Under the pieces are notes generated by a model that did no database searches, had not been told where the DNA came from, and saw nothing but the letters and a program-made list of their open reading frames with translations. From Mesostigma viride (taxonomy: Eukaryota; Streptophyta; Mesostigmatophyceae; Mesostigmatales; Mesostigmataceae), in the NCBI GenBank assembly GCA_009746045.1, contig RPFO01000165.1, positions 6,889,036 through 6,953,035 of the forward strand: a stretch of 64,000 nucleotides of DNA, in the 5' to 3' direction. Position numbers and translations under genes: made by a program. Shown here in pieces: positions 20,941-32,100 of this stretch; the first letter of the stretch is position 1, and the number at the start of each line of letters is the position of its first letter.

Positions 20941-21392
20941 TGCCCCCCAGAAGCCCAAGGTGTACTGGAGGGGCGGGGACCTGATGATCAACCACAAGAT
21001 GTGGACGCCCCCAGCGGGCTAGAATAGCAATAGCCCTAGCTTGTAACCATTGGCGTCACTGCCGCTAAGGCAGCCATGCCTAGAATGTTGCCTATAGCTG
21101 TGCCAACACACCTAGTCACGTGCCGCCAACGCACGGTACACAACCGGCCATAGCCTTAGCCTAGTCCTAGTACAGCCATGCTACGCCCTGGCTATGTTCA
21201 GATTACTTGCCCACGCTCCTTGCTATGATATGCTCACATGGGTCTTATTGCACCCACAGTTTGCCGGATCGTTAGCCTGTCCTTTTAGCTAGCCGCGCCC
21301 GATTGCAGCTGTGGCATGCCTTTGGCATGAAGGAGACTGGGGGTCTCTGCCCTTTCTCCTGTAGTGCACACACAGGGATTAAAAGCACTTCG
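20941..21392 (+). mobile_element. LINE family B-like 3' end (variant)
   Basis: Begins with AGAAGCCCAAGGTGTACTGG and GGGGACCTGATGATCAACCA, the family B ORF1/UTR boundary. It then continues with a diverged UTR to the hairpin at 21393. Confidence 0.65.
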
Positions 21393-21442
21393 GTGCTCCG
21401 TGACTCCCCAACGGGAGCACGAGTTTAATTAATTAATTAATT
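21393..21442 (+). other. LINE tail hairpin and TTAA tail
   Basis: GTGCTCC pairs with GGAGCAC across GTGACTCCCCAACG (21393-21420), followed by GAGTTTAATTAATTAATTAA. It is identical in core to 12754-12783. Confidence 0.85.
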
Positions 21443-21780
21443 GCGCACCATCTGCCTCCATATTACAGACAAACCAGGAGGCTGCCCGGGGGTGAGCCCG
21501 TCACGTCTAGTGTAGCACATGTCCATGCCGAGTCTATCACGAAAAGTCCACGGGTGGCGGCCCTGCCGCGCGCGGCCGGGGGCACGCCAGGTGAGGACAT
21601 ATCGCCCAGGCTGGGCGGGCTTGGTGCCAGCTAGTCTATCTGATGTATCTACCTGATCTGTGCGGGCCAGGTGCCCGGCTAGGCCCAGGCGCCTGTGCCT
21701 AATAATGTGGGAAACATAGGGCAAATCAGCGTACAAATCCTCATTACTAATGTGCAAACCAAGGGGGATGTTAGTAGGTA
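21443..21780 (-). pseudogene. LINE family A C-terminal fragment, inverted
   Basis: Encodes HISNEDLYADLPYVSHIIRH and RRLGLAGHLARTDQVD, the C-terminal region seen at 2830-3000 and 36120-36260. It is the longest open version of this tail. It stops at about 21780, where the 170-bp repeat array begins. Confidence 0.8.
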
Positions 21781-21783
21781 GGG

Positions 21784-22866
21784 CATGCGTGGACGATAGG
21801 AATTATAGCACCGGCGGGCTTCCAAGTGCCGGACGGCAGGCGGTACCACCATTCCGTGGCAGCTTGGCCCAGTTTGCTACCGGCTGGCACACGTTTTCAG
21901 TGCATTTTGGGCTCCAGATTTAAATGCAACGTGCGGTTTGAGGCAGGGGAAAACATGCGTGGACGATAGGAATTATAGCACCGGCGGGCTTCAAAGTGCC
22001 GGACGGCAGGCGGTACCACCATTCCGTGGCAGCTTGGCCCAGTTTGCTACCGGCTGGCACACGTTTTCAGTGAATTTTGGGCTCCAGATTTAAATGCAAC
22101 GTGCGGTTTGAGGCAGGGGAAAACATGCGTGGACGATAGGAATTATAGCACCGGCGGGCTTCAAAGTGCCGGACGGCAGGCGGTACCACCATTCCGTGGC
22201 AGCTTGGCCCAGTTTGCTACCGGCTGGCACACGTTTTCAGTGAATTTTGGGCTCCAGATTTAAATGCAACGTGCGGTTTGAGGCAGGGGAAAACATGCGT
22301 GGACGATAGGAATTATAGCACCGGCGGGCTTCAAAGTGCCGGACGGCAGGCGGTACCACCATTCCGTGGCAGCTTGGCCCAGTTTGCTACCGGCTGGCAC
22401 ACGTTTTCAGTGAATTTTGGGCTCCAGATTTAAATGCAACGTGCGGTTTGAGGCAGGGGAAAACATGCGTGGACGATAGGAATTATAGCACCGGCGGGCT
22501 TCAAAGTGCCGGACGGCAGGCGGTACCACCATTCCGTGGCAGCTTGGCCCAGTTTGCTACCGGCTGGCACACGTTTTCAGTGAATTTTGGGCTCCAGATT
22601 TAAATGCAACGTGCGGTTTGAGGCAGGGGAAAACATGCGTGGACGATAGGAATTATAGCACCGGCGGGCTTCAAAGTGCCGGACGGCAGGCGGTACCACC
22701 ATTCCGTGGCAGCTTGGCCCAGTTTGCTACCGGCTGGCACACGTTTTCAGTGAATTTTGGGCTCCAGATTTAAATGCAACGTGCGGTTTGAGGCAGGGGA
22801 AAACATGCGTGGACGATAGGAATTATAGCACCGGCGGGCTTCAAAGTGCCGGACGGCAGGCGGTAC
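21784..22866 (+). repeat. 170-bp tandem repeat array, six full units and one partial
   Basis: Units begin CATGCGTGGACGATAGGAAT at about 21784, 21954, 22124, 22294, 22464, 22634 and 22804. They are nearly identical, and the first unit is slightly more diverged. The seventh is cut after GGCAGGCGGTACC at about 22866, 116 bases before the LINE C start codon. Position and arrangement resemble the 5' monomers of some mammalian L1 families, which carry promoter activity. Confidence 0.95.
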
Positions 22867-22981
22867 CGCGACCGCAGCGCGTTGGGGGGCTGCCGCCCCC
22901 CAAACCCCCCGCGTGGGGGGCTCCGCCCCCCACACCCCCCGCCCCCCCCCTCGGTGGCTGCCACGCCTGCCCTGATTGTTC

Positions 22982-25900
22982 ATGGACGACCCACGACCCC
23001 CTTCGCCCAACGGCTCCCCCGCTCCCCGGTTGGCGCCTCGGCGGTCCTCTCGGCTTGCGGCCCTTCTTGCGGAGGTGGGCGACCCGGCTGCGGGGGGCTC
23101 GGGCGCCCCGGTCTCCCCCTCCTTGGTCTGCGAGGTCTGCCGGAGCGGGCACCGCGGGCACCACATGTTAGTTTGTGATGCTTGCAATTCCGGGTGGCAC
23201 TTGCAGTGTCTTACTCCCCGGCTCTACCGGGTCCCGCCGGGCTCCTGGACGTGCCCGCGCTGTCCCCCCCGGCGGGCCCCCGGGCTGCCCTCCCCGCTGG
23301 GTGCTCCGGCCCCCTGCCCCGTGTGCCCCCCTGCCGAGGCCCTCGGGGCGGGCCGTGGCCTGCCCGATGGGGCCGCCGTTGCTCGGGCCCTGGCGCCCTC
23401 GGCCCCGGGGCCCCACCCGTCGCCTGGCCCCGCCGACGGGGGCGCGGCGCTGTCGCCTGGGCTGGGCCCGGCCGACCCCCGGCGGGCCTGGCGACCCCGG
23501 CGCCCGCCCCCGGCCCCTCGCTCCCCGACGCTCTGGCCTCCCTTCCCCCGGCCGCGGTTGGCCACCCAGCCGCCACCCCCGTCCTTGCCGCGTGGGACGG
23601 CGGCCCCCGGGCCCACGCGTTCACCTCGTGGCCGCCCTCGCACATTGTCGGCGTGGTGGGCCGCGCCACCTTTTCTTGGGCGTACTGCCCTTTGTTGCTG
23701 GACGCGGTCGGGCTCCAGGCCGCCTTCCCCTCGCTCCCTAGGCCCCCGGCCTTCCTGGCCCTAGTTGCGCAGGTGCGGGCGACATTTCTTTCCGCCGCCC
23801 CCCCGGTGACGGCCTCGACTCTTTGGGGGTATGTCTTGGAAGGATATCACGCCGGCTGCCGGCTGCCGTGGCATCTCCCGGCCGCCCGGCAGGAAGAGCT
23901 GCTTTCCCTGGACGAGCGGGTGGGTCAGGAGGTGGTCGAGTTCGTCACGGCGGTGGCTCGAGACGCACAGGTCTCGGTGCGGGCGGCCTACCTCGCGGGC
24001 GGCGCCGACCTGGGCCTCATGTCCCCGCGGCAGCTTCGCCTCTTCTTGGACGCCCAGGCCCCGCCTCCCGGCCCGGTTGCCAGTGGGGGCTTTCTCATCA
24101 CCTCCCTCAGCCTGGCGCAGGCCGCCATGCTGCGTGTGGAGTTCGGGGCCCCCATCGCGGTTCAGGGCGGCCAGGCCATCTTGGTGGACTCGGCCGGGCG
24201 CGCCCAGCCCCTAACCGCGGGGACGCCTGTTTCTGCCTTCCTCCACGACATCCTGGAGTTGGCAGGCATCCCGCACGAATGGCACCCCGCGGCTGACCAA
24301 CCGGTCGGCATCCTCTCGCGCGCCCAGATTGCCGCTCTCCCGGGTTGCTGGGAGGCCGGCTGGGACCCGCCCCCCCCTCATGTCCGGTCCCTTCTGGAGG
24401 GGGACGACCCCGAGTCGGGCTCCTGTGCCATCTGCCTTGAGCCCTTCCGGCCGGGGGATGGCTTGTGTCGCCTGCCCGCGTGCGGCCACACATTCCATCA
24501 AGCGTGCATCGCGCGCAGCTTGCTCCACTCCGTGCCGCGCTGCCCGTTGTGCCGGGCTGTTGTGCCGCCCCCTGGGACTGCGCTTCCTCTCGGCCCGCCC
24601 CCGGTCTCGCTGGGTCCCCTGCCGGGTCCCCACCGGGCCCCGGGGCCAGCTGCCTCCCCGACCCCTCGGCCGCCGCCCCCGGCCTCGTTGCCGGGGCCTG
24701 GGGTGGTCGCGGGCGCGCTGGCGAGTCCCCCTGGGAGGGGCGCCGGCGTTCTCGATCCCCCTCCGCTGGGGGTCTCCCCGGTGGGCACTGCCTCCTCCGT
24801 GGCCCCGGCGGGCCTGCCGGGCGCTGGTCGGGTCGTGGTGCGCGCGCCTGCCGGCCCGGCTGGGGAGACGCCGCAGGCCCCACGTCCTGCCTTTGCTGGC
24901 GCCGCTCCCCGCCACTCAGCGCCCGCCGACGGCCTTCACCGGTGTGCCGTGCTGCTTCCCACGGGGTCCCCGTGTGCGGGTGTGTTCCACAACCGTAACC
25001 TCCTCTGCCAGCACCTTCGCGCTGTGCACCCCGATCTCGGCGCGGCGGATCTGCAGGCCATGAGCTGTTACCGGTGCCCGGAAGCTCACTGCCAGCGGGT
25101 GTACTCCATTCACGGGCGCGCTCAGCACGCGCGCGCCTGTGTTGCTCAACGGCCCCTCAACCGGCCAGCAGTCCCGGCCCCCTCCCCCCTCCCGCCTCGG
25201 CTCCCACCGGCTCCCAGCCCCCGCCGCCCGACTACTCGGCCAGTTGGCGTTGGCTTGACACGGTTCCCTGGGATGCATGCGCCATCAACCCGACGTCTAC
25301 CCTGACCGACCTCCCCCACCGCGCGCGTAGCCTTTTCGCGCAATGTGCAATCGTTTCTCTCCGGCGCATGCACGCCGCTCCGGACGACCCGCTGGGCTTT
25401 AAACTGCACATGGTGACCCCCCGCCTGCTCCTCACCCCTCTCGGGCGTGGTGTGCGCGGCCTCCAGGGTGCGGTTATTGCCCGTTGCCGACGCTTTCTGC
25501 AGGGGGACTGGGAGGGGCTGTTTGGCGTGCCGCCCCCGCGCACGGCCCGGCTGTCGGGGGAGGTCAACTTCGAGCGGGTGGCCGCCGACGTCATCCGCCT
25601 CGTCCGCGAGGGGCAGCTCAGCCGGGCCATGACCCGCTTGGAAATGGCCAAGCTCGCCCCCGCCAATGCGGCTACCCTGGCGGCCTTGGAGGCTCTTCAC
25701 CCTGCGGAGCCCGGATTCCAGCTGCCCGTGCCGGACCCCCTGCCGGCCCCCCTCCGGCTGGACCGCGACTGCTTCCTGGAGGTGATGCGTGCGGTCCCGC
25801 GGGCTTCCTCTACCGGGCCGTCGGGCTGGCGCTACGAGCACTTGGAGGTCCTGGTGGGGCATGGGGGCGAGGACATTCTCTTTGACACCCTCATTGACCT

Positions 25901-28144
25901 GGCGGCTGGTCGCGTTCCTCCCGCTGCGCGCGAGTGGTTAGCGGGCGCTCGCCTCCTCGCTCTGCTCAAGGGTGTCTTGCCCCCCCCGAGGGCAAGGTGC
26001 GCCCGATCGCCTGCGGTGAGGTGCTCCGCAAGCTCGTGGGCAAAGTGATCTGCCGCCAAAAGGCGCCCGAGCTCCGTGCCTTTTTCTGCCCGCCCCTCGC
26101 AGCGGGTGAGACCTCGGTGGCGGCCCAGCTGGGGGTGACGACTCCAGGCGGGGCGGATATCCTCATCCATTCGGTGCAGGCCTACCTCGAGGCCCACCCC
26201 ACCCACGCTGTCGTCAAGGTCGACTGCCACAACGCGTTCAACAGTCTGTCCCGCGCCAGCATGTTTGCGGCCGTCATGGAGTCCTTCGAGGACTTGTACG
26301 CTTGGACAGCCGTGTGCTACGGCCAGCCCGGCCAACTGGTTCACATCATGGAGGACGGCACTCGCGGCGGCCTGCTGTCGCGGTCGGGCACCCAGCAAGG
26401 GGACCCCCTGGGACCCCTGTACTTTGCCGCCCCCCTCCAGGGTTGCCTCCAAGCGGTCCATGCTGCCCACCCGGCGGTCGCTATTCAGGCCTACTTGGAT
26501 GATATCTACCTTCTGGGCCCTGTGCCGGACACCACCGCGGCTCTGCTGGCACTGCAGACCGCGGTGGCCGACATCAACCTCCAGTTGACCCTTGCCAAGT
26601 GCGCGGTGTACTCGCCCCAAGGTGATTGCTCCGGCTTTCCGCCCCAGCTCTTGGGCCGGGACGAGCGCCTCCATGGGTTGGATGTCCTCGGCGTTCCGGT
26701 TGGCGACCCCGCGTTTGTCATCGATGCTCTGCGGGCCGCCCTCGAGGCACGCACTGAGGTACTGCCCTTGATTGCGCGCCTTCATGATTCGCAGACCAAG
26801 GGTCTGCTTCTGTGGTTTTGCGCTCACCCTCGCGTCGTTCACTGGCTCCGGGGCGCTCTTCCGTCTCAGGTCCGGCTGGCCGCCGAGGGCCACGACGAAC
26901 GCATCCAGTCGGCCTTGGCGCAGCTGGTCCCGGGCCCCGACCTCCCGCCACATGCTATTCGCATTGCCTCCCTGCCTGCACGGATGGGTGGCTGCGGTCT
27001 GACTCGTGCCGCCCGGCTGGCCCCAGCAGCATTTTTGGGCTCCGTCGCTCAGTCGTGGGCGGAAAGCTGCCGGCTCCTGCCCCTTTTGGCAACGGCAGCG
27101 CCTGACCTCCTGGACCCCAGCAGCCCTTTGCCCTTCGTCACCGCCATCCAGGAGGCCTATGCTGAGATCCAGCAGGCCTGTTCTCCCGTCCGTGCCGCTC
27201 AGGCGGTACAGCGCCACCTCCCTCGCGGCACTCCCTCGGTCGCCTCCGTTCAATCTCCCGCCGCATTCCCTGCTCGCGTCATCGATAAACACCAGAAAAC
27301 CTACGCGGGTATTCTGCACACGGCTGATTGGATTGCTCTTTTCGCGGACCTCAACGCCCAGGGACGTGCGTGGCTGTTCTCGCTTTCCTTGCGGAGTGTG
27401 GGCTCGGCGTACCTTCGTGCTCTTCCCATGGCCCCCCCATTCGCCTTGGCTCCCAGCCACTACTCGGTGGCGCTCCGGCACCAGCTATTTGCCCCGCAGC
27501 CTCTTGTTCCGGCCGGGCGGCCTTGTGGTAGCTGTGGGCAGCCGCTGGATCCCACGGGGACTCACTACCTTGCCTGCATGGGGGGCCAACAGAATCAGAA
27601 TTGGTATTTGTATTTGCACACTGTCCTCCTGACGGTGGTGCTCGCCATGATTCGGTCGGTTTTCCCCCACGCGAACATCCGGTCCGAGGATGCGGATGGC
27701 GCTGCCTTCTATTCCCCCAACCACCGGCCTGACATCGTGGTGCTGGACTTTGAGGGGGGTGGCCGGCATCTGCTTATTGACGTTTCGGTGGCGCGGCCCT
27801 TGGCTCTTAGCCACGTGGCTGGGGCCTCCCTCACGGCAGGTTACACGGCGGACCGGGCGGAGCGGGCCAAGCTCCTGGCCTACGGCGACGTCGGGCACCA
27901 TCGTGTGGTGCCCTTTGTCCTGGAGGAGTTTGGGGCCATGGGGCCCCTGACCTCCGCCTTCTTCAAGGAGTGTTGCCGGCTCCGGGAGGATCGGCTGGAC
28001 CTGGAGGGCCAGCGGGCCCCATGGTCGGCGCGGACCTGGACGTCATATTGGCGTCAGCGCTTGTCGGTGGCGCTGACTCGGGCCATGGCTGACATCATGC
28101 TCCGCCGTACGCGGGCTGATTTTGCGGTGCAGCAGGGCTATTAG
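22982..28144 (+). CDS. LINE family C polyprotein: PHD, RING-H2, C2H2 fingers, reverse transcriptase, RLE endonuclease
   Basis: A near-complete non-LTR retrotransposon protein starting MDDPRPPSPNG. A PHD finger with C4HC3 spacing lies at 23129-23263 (CEVC, CDAC, HLQC, CPRC). A RING-H2 finger lies at 24424-24552 (CAIC, CGHTFHQAC, CPLC). Two C2H2-like fingers follow at about 24945-25140. The reverse transcriptase has QGDPLGP (about 26392-26412) and the catalytic YLDD (26492-26503). The C-terminus has a CCHC knuckle (about 27524-27577: CGSC, H, C) and RPDIVV followed by LLIDVSVARPL (about 27724-27804), the PD-(D/E)XK restriction-like endonuclease of R2-type LINEs. The coding frame changes three times, near 23460-23520, 25190-25240 and in the C-run at 25980-25987. 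Each change is consistent with one missing base in GC-rich sequence, either assembly error or decay. G+C content is far above the flanks. Confidence 0.85.
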
Positions 28145-28290
28145 GTTCCTCCCGTTAGGCGTTTCCATTGGTCTTATCGTAGTATAGAGCTTTGACATGG
28201 CTCTGTATATAGGTTTATAGCTGGGCGTTTGCTTTGGTTTGAGTGATTTCACTCTGCTGTAAGTAATTATATTTTTAATATATATTCCTA
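28145..28290 (+). mobile_element. LINE C 3' UTR with terminal hairpin
   Basis: A short UTR after the stop. It carries GAGTGATTTCACTC (28241-28254, 6-bp perfect stem, TT loop) followed by CTGCTGTAAGTAATTATA and an AT-rich tail. The same end, inverted and truncated, is inserted at 6826-6919. Confidence 0.85.
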
Positions 28291-28954
28291 GTCTGAGGTG
28301 GCAGGAGGGGGCTGCCAGGGCTTGTGGTCAACGTGGATGACCGCCCCCCTCCAGTATACCGGCTTCCCCCTTGCGCTCTGCCGGAGCTGAAGGTAGGTCG
28401 GCCATAGCATGGCTTGTGATGGTTGGGGAATACCACTACGACATGCAGATTTTGGACCAGATTTGTCTGCTATTAGCTTATTATGCTTCATCGAAAGCAG
28501 TGACGTAGTGCTTGGCATTGTTTGTAAATATGATAAGCTTGATAACGCGATTTTTTTTCTTGCTAAAAACATCTCGAAACAAGTGGTTTTCTGGCCAGAT
28601 CTATCCACTATTTCTTGTTTTGCTCGCCAAAGTCAGTCTTCTTCTTGTGTGCTCCTCATGCATACAAGAAACATGGAGATGCCCAGGACCTGCTTGCATG
28701 GAAGCATAGCCATCTTACTTCTTTTGCTTTTTTCATCTTTCCATTTCATTTGGCGTTGTTTTTTAGGGTATACTGCATAGGTAATCTAGCTCCTCGTGAA
28801 CCCCGGTTTACACGTCCAGTGTTCCCAAGCACTGCTGAGCAGTGGCAACCCATGTATAATGTGTAATTTAGTGTCAGAAACATGTGGACTGCTTGAAATG
28901 ATATCAAAATGCATGAAACAACCCCAAACACGACGAAATCCAGTGGTCGCGTAC
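28291..28954. other. Spacer, nothing recognised
   Basis: Unassigned. The plus-strand frames at 28409-28866 have hydrophobic stretches but no supported gene structure. Confidence 0.4.
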
Positions 28955-29029
28955 AATCGTGTATTATACCGTATTATACCGTATTATACAATCGGCGTAT
29001 TATACCGTATTATACCGTATTATACATGT
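28955..29029. repeat. GTATTATACC repeats left of SINE copy 2
   Basis: Five or more CGTATTATAC words. The related palindromic words resume right of the SINE (29318-29365), so the SINE sits inside this repeat. Confidence 0.75.
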
Positions 29030-29318
29030 GGACACGTGTGTAGTACTCCTACACACACAGATCTCGAATGATTTATCTAGTACCAAATCCGAAAGGCTGG
29101 CATCACTCCCCGGAAAGGAGAACTTTTGCGGATGACTGTAGGTGTCAGTTGGCGATGCCTTAGGATCAGGAGACGTCCGTCCTATTATAGTCAGCAAAAG
29201 TTGGTGCGAGAGGTCCCCAGTTCGATTCCGGCCTGGATTTATTTGCAGATCGCGTTTTTCGCGGACCGGCACTGAACGCAAATGGCTTTCACCTTTGCGG
29301 CGTGCCAAATCAGAATAT
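29030..29318 (+). mobile_element. tRNA-like SINE, copy 2
   Basis: Matches 10791-11085 over its whole length. It has the B-box-like AGTTCGATTCC (about 29219-29229), preceded by GAGAGGTCCCC. Its 3' hairpin is less perfect (GCAAATGGCTTTCACCTTTGC). It ends near CAAATCAGAATATA. The copy differs from copy 1 by scattered substitutions and small indels. Confidence 0.6.
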
Positions 29319-29365
29319 ACATTATACGGACCCCACGCGTATAACCGCGTATTACGTATAATGGA

Positions 29366-30235
29366 ACTCTAGCTGCTCATAGGTCCCCTGGAACAGGCAG
29401 GGTCCACTGGAGACACAGAAAAGCCACAGGTACTCTTAAGAAATTTCTCTAGGCTCTTGCTCCAGATATTTATGGGATCGCTGGACCTGAGACCTTCCAA
29501 CCCTTTCAGAATTCTCATGTACCGGCTGGCCTTTATCTCTGCCTCCACACAGCAGGCACAGTCACAAAGAAAGGAGGGATATCACGCCAAGTCTGCCTAG
29601 CCTGATCTTGATCACCCTTAAACAGCTCTCTTGAAATCAATCAGCACAGAGCTATAGGGCACACCCTTAACCAGAAAAGACAGAAAGATACACAGCAGAA
29701 TCCTCCACGTGTCATGCAGTGCATTCCTATTCCCTGGAGTGTAGAGCTCCTCATCTGACAACTGGCCAGTGCCATGATACTCGGTCACAACTGGTCTGAC
29801 CTGTGGCACCTGGACACCATCCACCTCCTCAGTTGAGCTTGAGGACAAACATCAACCTGAGCAGCTGGTGAACTTCTGGCAGCTCATCCACAGGTTCTGC
29901 ACAGTTGGAAACTATCCATTCATGCCCAGAGGCTACAAAGCCAAGAGTCCATGCCTTAGCCATCTTGGGGCTTTGCATCATCTCGACTAGTTGGCGCCAG
30001 GGGATATAGGACTGTTGTGAGCAGCTATCTGGTACCTGGTTACCCCTATAACTGCCATATGGATCGACTAGGTGGTTGGGATAATCAACAGGTCCTCAGC
30101 TACGGGCTCCTGACCTTAATTGGGGACCCTCAACATGAGAGACTCCTAACAGCCTTGACCGCCACTGCTAGACCCTGGGAATAGTGATATCTTTCAAGGG
30201 GGAGGCTGCCTCTACCTTCTAGTGCCAACTCATCA
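29366..30235. other. Unassigned, probably part of a decayed LTR element
   Basis: Minus-strand translation near 29618-29848 (containing EVDGVQVPQVRPVVTEYHG) is protein-like but not recognised. It lies downstream of the protease-like remnant and may belong to the same retroelement. Confidence 0.25.
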
Positions 30236-30515
30236 GAGGTCGATCAAGCTAACCCCTGGCCGATGCACAAGAAGTTCTGACCCAGGATGGCAGGCCCCTA
30301 ATAGCCCTCTACCACACAGAACCACCCCGGGTAGGGCCTAACTAAGATAGGCAGACTCACTTCCCCTAGGATCTTCATGGACACCTTTCCTGATCGAGAA
30401 ATCAGACACAGCAAGGCAACTGGGTTTGGACATAGATCTGCAAGCCTACAGCATCCTCTTCCCTGATGACAGACACCTGTGAGTTGGTATCTATCTACCT
30501 CCATTGTAGCTGCCC
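30236..30515 (-). pseudogene. Retropepsin-like remnant
   Basis: On the minus strand a V-D-(T)-S-Q-V-S-V-I segment near 30480-30505, interrupted by a 4-base repeat (GATA twice), is followed about 70 codons on by PAILGQNFL (about 30270-30296). These fit the catalytic VDTGS and ILG-(D/N)-FL blocks of LTR-element aspartic proteases. Stops and frameshifts are present. Confidence 0.35.
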
Positions 30516-30719
30516 GACACGACCCCCATCCCGTGAGCTTGGATACCTTGGGATCATGAGCACTTGCTATGCATGAGAGCTCGGATGACGTCCGCCGGCC
30601 ATGAGAGGCGCCCGGGCCTTAGGTGGCTGCCCCGCCCTCTCTGGCCTCGTGACAGGAATCTCAGCAGCTTCTTCCTGCTCATCCTCCAGCAGGGACAGAC
30701 CATCATCCACAACAGGAGT

Positions 30720-31740
30720 GTTAGCAGGCTGCTGCTGCATGGCTCTGAGCTGGCTCCTCAACCCAACCGGGAGGGCCTGGCCCGTCTGCAGGCCAGATTG
30801 CATGTGGCCTCCTTTCCTTGACGTGAGCCCAGGACAACCTGTACACGTGCCTTGGATCCTTTTCCAAAGCCACCAGGCAAGATCTATTGGCATCCTCCAC
30901 ACGAGTAACCACACCATCCTGCCACTTCCGCCCCCGCTTGCCTGGAATAGATGGTTCCTTCCACATCCTGACCTTCAGCCCCACCTGAGGCCTCAGCACG
31001 TTCCAGTTCTTGTCCTTGCGTCTCAGCTGGGCAAACAACCTGTCTGCCTTCCTAAGACTGGCTTGCACCACCCTGTCAGTCAGGTAATAAGCTATACTGC
31101 AGGGCCAGGGGAGAGACAGCTACACCGGCCATCATAGTAATAGTTAACCCTGTGGTTGAACAGCTGCTCCTCTATCCCCTTACACCAGGCTGCTCTCTCT
31201 AAGGCAGATGCCACAAGTGGCACTGTCTCTGCAGCTTAAGCACCACCGTCTTCACCTCACGTATGGACCTTTCTACAGCTCCTTGCTGCCCATGGCTCTC
31301 CCTGGGGACTAATACCAGCTTAAACAAGGCAGCTGGTCCTGATGCTTAATTGAGCAAACAGTCAAACTGCAAGTCTGCCTGCACACTCTTGCACACCCCA
31401 AAGCCTGGGACCAGGGCCTTCAGACCCAACAGCAAGTGATGCTCCTGCATACCAGCTAGGCAGAACGTCTATCAGCCTATATTATCTACTGAATCTGTCC
31501 ACCCCCACTAATATATACAAGCCCCTAATATGCTGGATATCCATCTGGATGTCGCCACGCTCCCTAGCTGGCTCCCTACATAGCATGGGACTGGGGTGGG
31601 TGAACAGCATTCTCCTGGCATCCACAGTTCTCAGCAGCAGCCTGGCAGGCTTCCCACAAAGGCTCCTTCCCTAACTTCCAGGCCAACATAGCCGCCTGCC
31701 CAGAGTGGCCAAACATATGGTGCAACCTATAGCCAGTCTC
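30720..31740 (-). pseudogene. LTR retroelement integrase remnant
   Basis: On the minus strand, RLHHMFGHSG near 31700-31735 then C-x2-C fits the HHCC zinc-binding domain. DIQMDIQHIRGLYILVGVDR near 31510-31570 fits the first catalytic aspartate region. PRESHGQQGAVERSIREVK near 31250-31310 carries the catalytic glutamate context. LNPG-type C-terminal sequence (VLRPQVGLKVRMW then WQDGVVTRV) lies at 30850-31000. Many frame breaks. Confidence 0.6.
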
Positions 31741-32100
31741 AGCATATAGCTCAGCACTCTCTCAGTACTGACCCAGGTGGCGAGATGTCTGAACCGTGTG
31801 TGGGGACACATGATCCACACGGTTCCGGGGTTCCAGGGCTCTTCTGCAGGTTCTCCTGACTCCCAGAGCCAGTTCCTGCTCCCTGGACCGCACCTCCAGG
31901 CCCTTCCAGCAAGGTCCCTTGGCCACCCTGGCCAGCACCTGCTGGAGACCCACCACCTGCAAGAGGAATAGGGAATTCAGCTAGCTGCAGCATTGTTATT
32001 GCAATCCAGTGGAAGAACAACATCTTTACACCCGGCCTTGGTACGTGCTGCACAAGGGGCACACCCCCATCCTTATGTACATCCAACACTCCGTTCCCCA
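31741..32100 (-). other. Spacer between gag and integrase remnants
   Basis: Low-complexity glycine/proline-rich translation on the minus strand. No domain recognised. It probably belongs to the same retroelement. Confidence 0.35.

Noticed and set aside
21784-22866. CRISPR array or centromere satellite
   Set aside because: Units are gapless, with no spacers, and number only about 6.5. The array leads straight into a LINE start codon.
22982-25305. PHD and RING region as a separate host chromatin gene
   Set aside because: It is collinear and continuous with the reverse transcriptase and endonuclease, has no introns or terminator between, and is preceded by a monomer array. A single retroelement protein is the simpler reading.
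25832-27481. Long open frame (about 549 codons) on the minus strand opposite the LINE C reverse transcriptase
   Set aside because: It is antisense to strong reverse transcriptase motifs, in very GC-rich DNA where stops are rare. It shows no domain of its own.
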